From NCBI GenBank assembly GCA_012513625.1, contig JAAZBW010000033.1, positions 1 to 8,894 of the forward strand: a stretch of DNA of 8,894 bases. The letters are read 5' to 3'. Of the stretch, positions 5,743 to 8,894 are shown piece by piece. Under the pieces are notes generated by a model that saw nothing but the letters and a program-made list of their open reading frames with translations, was not told the DNA's origin and ran no database searches. The stretch's first letter is position 1. Each line of letters starts with the position of its first letter. Source of the stretch: Actinomycetales bacterium (GTDB lineage: Bacteria; Actinomycetota; Actinomycetes; Actinomycetales; Actinomycetaceae). Made by a program: the position numbers and the translations under genes.

Positions 5743-6984
5743 CTACCGGCCGCGTGACTCCTTCGCGAGGCGGGCCAGCGTCTCGCCCAGCGGCTCCGCC
5801 ACAATCTCCACCTGCCACGGACGGGCGCCGTCACGGGTGGCAATCTGGTTGACCTCCGCAGGGCTCGGCACCGTGGATTCCCAGGCGATGCGTCGCTGAG
5901 TGGCGGGCGCCAAGAGGTTTTCCTGGGGCAACGCCTGCTCCTCGGCGAGCCCGAAGACCGCTTCCCGGACCGCCACGAGCCGTCGGGCTGCAGGAGGGTT
6001 CACCCGGGTCCACGCGCGCGGCTCGGGGAGCCCGCCGCGGGAGGGGCCGCGCCGCGGCGGGAGCTCCGCCGCGGGCAGCGAGAGTGCCCGCTCATACGCC
6101 GTCGCCCACGCCTCTGGATCGTGCTTGCGCCACTCGCGCGATGAGGGGAGCGCTTGTGGGAGCGGATCTCGCGAGGCCAGCGCCACGATCGCGCGGTCGT
6201 TCACCATCCGGCCCGGGGCAATGTCCACCCGCTGCGCGATCGCATCACGCACCGTCCACAGCTCGCGCACCACGGCGAGCCCGCGCGGCGACCGCACATC
6301 ACCGATCGAGTTGGTGCGGCGCCACGGGTCAGGACGGGGCGCCGCGTCCGGGAGTTGCCGCACGTGTTCGAACTCCTGCTCCGCCCACTCGGTCTTACCG
6401 GCCTTCTCCAATTCGAGGGAGAGCAACTCCTGCAGGGTGGTCAGGTACTCCACATCGAGGGCGGCGTAGGCCCGGGCCGATTCGGGGATTGGCCGTATGG
6501 ACCAGTCCGCCGCCGAGTGCTCCTTGGCGAGGCTCACCCCAATCAGTTCACCCACCATGGGGCCGAGCCCCACCCGGGTGCGGCCGAGCAGGCGGCCAGC
6601 CAGCTCCGTGTCGAAGAGACGGGGCGGTTCGAGGCCGAGCTCGCGTAGGCACGGCAGGTCCTGTGAGGCGGCGTGGAGGATCCACGGCAGCGAGTTCAGC
6701 ACCTCCCGCAGTTCGTGCAGGTGGTCCACCAGCGGGATCGGGTCCACAAGGTGCGTGCCCGAACCCTCCCGGCGCAGCTGCACCAGGTAGGCACGCTGGG
6801 AATAGCGGAACCCGGCCGCACGCTCGGCGTCCACCGCCACGGGGCCGGTGCCCTCCCGCAGCCTCCGCACGGTCTCTGCAAGAGCGTCGGGGGTCTCGAC
6901 TATGGGCGGCACCCCCTCTGCGGGGACATCCACGTGGACGAGGGGCTCGCCGTCGGGGCCCACCTCACTGGGCGAGGCCGCCAC
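5743..6984 (-). CDS. rnd: Ribonuclease D-like 3'-5' exonuclease with HRDC domain
   Basis: Read from GTG 6984 the protein has 413 residues. It is a DEDDy 3'-5' exoribonuclease expected to trim structured RNAs such as tRNA precursors in the cytoplasm. The exonuclease domain spans about residues 25-200. VDAERAAGFRYSQRAYL supplies D52 and E54, HAASQDLPCL supplies D109, and YAALDVEYL supplies Y173 and D177, so the catalytic set is complete. An HRDC nucleic-acid-binding domain follows (about 232-305), then a conserved C-terminal extension. The frame is open upstream to another GTG at 7149, which would give 468 residues and overlap the DUF3000 gene by 124 bp. I prefer 6984: GGAG lies 5 nt before it, third-position G/C jumps from mixed to very high at this codon, and the N-terminus then fits the family. 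It lies 41 bp after the DUF3000 stop. Confidence 0.9.
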   Translation of the reverse strand: MAASPSEVGPDGEPLVHVDVPAEGVPPIVETPDALAETVRRLREGTGPVAVDAERAAGFRYSQRAYLVQLRREGSGTHLVDPIPLVDHLHELREVLNSLPWILHAASQDLPCLRELGLEPPRLFDTELAGRLLGRTRVGLGPMVGELIGVSLAKEHSAADWSIRPIPESARAYAALDVEYLTTLQELLSLELEKAGKTEWAEQEFEHVRQLPDAAPRPDPWRRTNSIGDVRSPRGLAVVRELWTVRDAIAQRVDIAPGRMVNDRAIVALASRDPLPQALPSSREWRKHDPEAWATAYERALSLPAAELPPRRGPSRGGLPEPRAWTRVNPPAARRLVAVREAVFGLAEEQALPQENLLAPATQRRIAWESTVPSPAEVNQIATRDGARPWQVEIVAEPLGETLARLAKESRGR

Positions 6985-6989
6985 CCGGA

Positions 6990-6993
6990 CTCC
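6990..6993 (-). promoter_or_regulatory. Shine-Dalgarno deciding the ribonuclease D start
   Basis: The minus strand reads GGTGGAG, then TCCGG (5 nt), then GTG at 6984. It lies in the short gap after the DUF3000 stop codon. Together with the codon-bias change it argues for the short form of ribonuclease D. The competing GTG 7149 has an excellent GGAGGTGA within the DUF3000 coding sequence, but at a long 10-nt spacing after GGAGG. Confidence 0.55.
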
Positions 6994-7025
6994 ACCACCA
7001 CTGGACGCGGGCGGTTCGTAGGGGG

Positions 7026-7595
7026 CTATCGCAGTCGGCGGCCCAGTACGGCGACGTTCTCGCCGACGGGCGGAAGGCCTGCCAGGGCGTTGAGCAGGCC
7101 CACCCACGCCGTCAGATGCGGCCCGAGGTCCGGTGTGTTCGGAGTCCACGAAGCTCTCACCTCCATCTCGGTTCCGTTGGATTGGAGGAGGAGACCTCCA
7201 AAGGTCTCGGACAGCACCCGCGTGATCGTGCCGGAGAGGTGGTGGTAGCCGGCACCGGAGCCCTCGAGGGCGTCCACGAGCCAGGACCAGCCGGCCTCCC
7301 CGAACATCGGATCGATCCCCATCTCCGGGTCCACCTGCGCCTTTGCCATCGCGATCACGCGGAACGTGCCGTGCCAGGCGGGCTGGGTGTCCGGATCGTG
7401 CAGCACCACAAAGCGGCCGTGCCCGAGGAGTTCGTCTGGATCGCGGGTGGGGTTCACCTCGGCATTGAGCGCGAGTGCGAACGGTGCGATCCGCGTGGGC
7501 GCAGGGATCTCCTCCAGGTGCACCTCGCGGCGGAACCGGTGGCCCCGCAGCGACTCCAGTGCCTCCAGGAATTCGGAGGGGATCTGCTCGCTCAC
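7026..7595 (-). CDS. DUF3000 domain protein, conserved in actinobacteria, function unknown
   Basis: This 189-residue soluble protein has no signal peptide or membrane segment. It matches the DUF3000 family over its full length: an N-terminal helix (SEFLEALESLRGH), then REVHLEEIPAPTRIAPFALAL (24-44), GRFVVLHDPDTQPAWHGTFRVI (60-81), MFGEAGWSWLVDALEGSGAGYH (97-118), GTITRVLSETFGGL (122-135), EMEVRASWTP (143-152) and a C-terminal AGLPP motif. No catalytic signature is recognisable, so I assign no activity. It is the first gene of the leftward cluster with ribonuclease D and the beta-oxidation gene. The start is GTG 7595, exactly 7 nt after a TAGCCT -10 box, which suggests a leaderless mRNA; a GGGAG directly abutting the GTG is too close to serve as a ribosome-binding site. 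Confidence 0.9.
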   Translation of the reverse strand: MSEQIPSEFLEALESLRGHRFRREVHLEEIPAPTRIAPFALALNAEVNPTRDPDELLGHGRFVVLHDPDTQPAWHGTFRVIAMAKAQVDPEMGIDPMFGEAGWSWLVDALEGSGAGYHHLSGTITRVLSETFGGLLLQSNGTEMEVRASWTPNTPDLGPHLTAWVGLLNALAGLPPVGENVAVLGRRLR

Positions 7596-7602
7596 GCTCC
7601 CA

Positions 7603-7608
7603 AGGCTA
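7603..7608 (-). promoter_or_regulatory. -10 box TAGCCT, leaderless promoter of the DUF3000 cluster
   Basis: The minus strand has TAGCCT (TANNNT consensus) followed by 7 nt and the GTG start at 7595. This spacing places the transcription start on the first base of the start codon, the typical geometry of actinobacterial leaderless genes. No clear -35 hexamer is visible. Confidence 0.5.
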
Positions 7609-7644
7609 CGTCCCGAGCTGTGCGGTGCCCGGGTGCCTCGCCGC

Positions 7645-7650
7645 TATGCT
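7645..7650 (+). promoter_or_regulatory. -10 box TATGCT, leaderless promoter of the ATP-grasp gene
   Basis: TATGCT (TANNNT consensus) is followed by 7 nt and ATG 7658, and no Shine-Dalgarno lies between them. The geometry mirrors the divergent promoter 36 bp away on the other strand. A -35 hexamer is not evident. The ATG inside TATGCT (7646) is in frame four codons upstream, but I regard it as part of the promoter. Confidence 0.55.
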
Positions 7651-7657
7651 TCCAGCT

Positions 7658-8893
7658 ATGCCGAACCCCGTACCCGCCCCCATCCTGCTCGGCTCGGACC
7701 TCGGGGTGTACGGCATGGCCCGCTCGTTCCATGAGTCCTACGGCGTCTCCTCTCATGCGATCGCGGGCCTTGGCCGGGGCTTCATCAACAATTCCGCGAT
7801 CGTGGAGGCACACCTGCTCGGGGCCGGCGCCACGGACGTGGACCAACTTGCCGCCACGCTCTCGATTGCCGACGAGGCCCGGAAGCGGGGCGAGCAGCCC
7901 GTGCTCGTGGTGAACTCAGATTCACAGGTGCAGTTCGTGCAGACGTACCGCGCGGAGCTCGAGGCGGTGGCCACCGTGATCGTGCCGGGTGCCGCGCATT
8001 CCGAGGCGGTGGCGGACAAGGCGCTCCTTGCGGATCTCGCACCGCGGGTGGGCCTCTCCACGCCGCGCGAGGTGGAACTGGACGCCTCAGCCCCGGACGC
8101 GGGCCTCGCGTCACTCCCGGAGCTGGGTTTCCCATTCATCCTCAAACCCGCCGTCTCCTCGGAGTGGGAGCAGCTCAGCTTCGAGGGCAAGCTCAAGGTC
8201 TACGTCTGCGAGACCGTCGACGACGCCGCGGCCGTTCTCGCCGACGCCTCCTCCGCCGGGTTCACCGGGCGCCTCCTCGCCCAGGAGCTCATCCCCGGCG
8301 ATGACACCGCCGGCTACGTGGTCACCATCTACATGGGGCAGGACGGCCGGCCGATCGTGCAGGCCACCGCCCGGATGCTGCTCGCCATCCACACCCCGAA
8401 CCTGCTCGGCAACATGGCGATCGGCCTCGTGGACTGGTACCCGCAGTACGCGGAGCCCGTGGTGGACCTCCTCAGCGAGCTCGGATACCGCGGCTTCGCC
8501 ACCGTGGACATCAAGGTGCATCCCGAGAACGGCACCGCGTACCTGCTGGACGTGAATCCGCGCCCTGGACGCTCGAACTACTTCGTGAACATCGGCGGCA
8601 CCAATCCCATGAAGCACGCCCTCGAGGACGCCCTCGGCCACGAGGTTGACGCGAGGCGGACCGTGGGCAGGGGGGTCTACCGGATCGTCCCCTTCGTGCT
8701 GGCGCGCCGCTACGTGCGCGACCGCGAGCTGTTGGCAACGGCCCGCGCGGCAGCCGGTTCGAATATGGTCCACCCGCTCGACTACCGCCCGGACCGCAAC
8801 CCGAAGCGGGAGTTCTTCCGCGCCGCCGCGAGCACGAACCACCTGCGGAACCTCGCGCGCGTCTACCCGAGGCCCACGGACACGAGCTTCTAG
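7658..8893 (+). CDS. ATP-grasp carboxylate-amine ligase, D-aspartate ligase-like
   Basis: This complete 411-residue ATP-grasp protein ends with TAG one base before the window edge. It resembles, from memory, the Enterococcus faecium D-aspartate ligase (Aslfm), which adds D-Asp to the Lys side chain of peptidoglycan precursors as the cross-bridge. Shared blocks are PILLGSDLGVYGMARSFHE (8-26), FILKPAVSSEWEQLSFEGK (160-178, ATP lysine K163), IPGDD (212-216), YRGFATVDIK (277-286) and LLDVNPRPGRSNYF (296-309). Mg-binding candidates are D284, D298 and N300; the Glu usual at the penultimate position (ExN) is Asp here. No membrane segment or signal is visible, fitting a cytoplasmic precursor-modifying enzyme. 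The frame is open back to 7475, but that would overlap the DUF3000 gene; ATG 7658 fits the leaderless promoter and the family N-terminus. Exact substrate is inferred; another carboxylate-amine ligase activity is possible. Confidence 0.85.
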   Translation: MPNPVPAPILLGSDLGVYGMARSFHESYGVSSHAIAGLGRGFINNSAIVEAHLLGAGATDVDQLAATLSIADEARKRGEQPVLVVNSDSQVQFVQTYRAELEAVATVIVPGAAHSEAVADKALLADLAPRVGLSTPREVELDASAPDAGLASLPELGFPFILKPAVSSEWEQLSFEGKLKVYVCETVDDAAAVLADASSAGFTGRLLAQELIPGDDTAGYVVTIYMGQDGRPIVQATARMLLAIHTPNLLGNMAIGLVDWYPQYAEPVVDLLSELGYRGFATVDIKVHPENGTAYLLDVNPRPGRSNYFVNIGGTNPMKHALEDALGHEVDARRTVGRGVYRIVPFVLARRYVRDRELLATARAAAGSNMVHPLDYRPDRNPKREFFRAAASTNHLRNLARVYPRPTDTSF

Positions 8894-8894
8894 C

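Noticed and set aside
7626..7640. CCCGGG-centred near-palindrome in the divergent promoter region as an operator
   Set aside because: Only the 6-bp core is symmetric; the flanks mismatch. Such cores are expected by chance in DNA this GC-rich.
7475..7657. N-terminal extension of the ATP-grasp protein to 7475
   Set aside because: It would lie antisense inside the DUF3000 gene, lacks family similarity, and would bypass the leaderless promoter geometry at 7645-7658.

Overview
This is a high-GC actinobacterial chromosome segment, most likely from the Micrococcales. The codons carry a very strong third-position G/C bias, and the gene set is typical of actinobacteria: a DUF3000 protein, an HRDC-type ribonuclease D, a multifunctional beta-oxidation protein, a 1-deoxy-D-xylulose-5-phosphate synthase and a DUF222/HNH (13E12-type) protein. 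A D-aspartate-ligase-like ATP-grasp enzyme at the right end suggests a lineage with D-Asp in its peptidoglycan cross-bridge, such as Brachybacterium or its relatives. That genus-level guess is weak.

Layout, left to right. (1) The C-terminal part of dxs runs rightward to 806 and is followed by a GC-rich hairpin at 815-839. (2) A leftward DUF222/HNH endonuclease-like gene starts at 3012. Its reading frame continues through a 15-bp tandem repeat (926-985) and through the dxs hairpin, stopping inside the dxs coding sequence at 655. (3) A 393-bp gene-free stretch (3013-3405) holds the HNH gene's control region, with a consensus LexA/SOS box (3053-3066) and a perfect CRP/GlxR-type palindrome (3080-3095). 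It also holds four tandem copies of a 35-36-bp hairpin-forming repeat (3223-3363). (4) A compact leftward cluster follows: DUF3000 protein (7595-7026), ribonuclease D (6984-5743) and a crotonase/3-hydroxyacyl-CoA dehydrogenase fusion (5703-3406), with gaps of about 40 bp. (5) A 62-bp divergent promoter region (7596-7657) has a TANNNT -10 box exactly 7 nt from the start codon on each strand, which points to two leaderless transcripts. (6) The rightward ATP-grasp ligase gene (7658-8893) follows.

How the parts fit together. Dxs makes isoprenoid precursors. The DUF3000/RNase D/beta-oxidation cluster is a conserved actinobacterial neighbourhood of RNA processing and fatty-acid catabolism. The thiolase I would expect between the last two genes is absent, and a 7-bp inverted repeat occupies the junction. 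The HNH gene looks like an accessory insertion between dxs and the beta-oxidation gene. Its control region suggests induction by DNA damage, possibly combined with a cyclic-nucleotide-type regulator. That damage-responsive nuclease-like gene, with its repeats and its overrun into dxs, is the most interesting system in the window.
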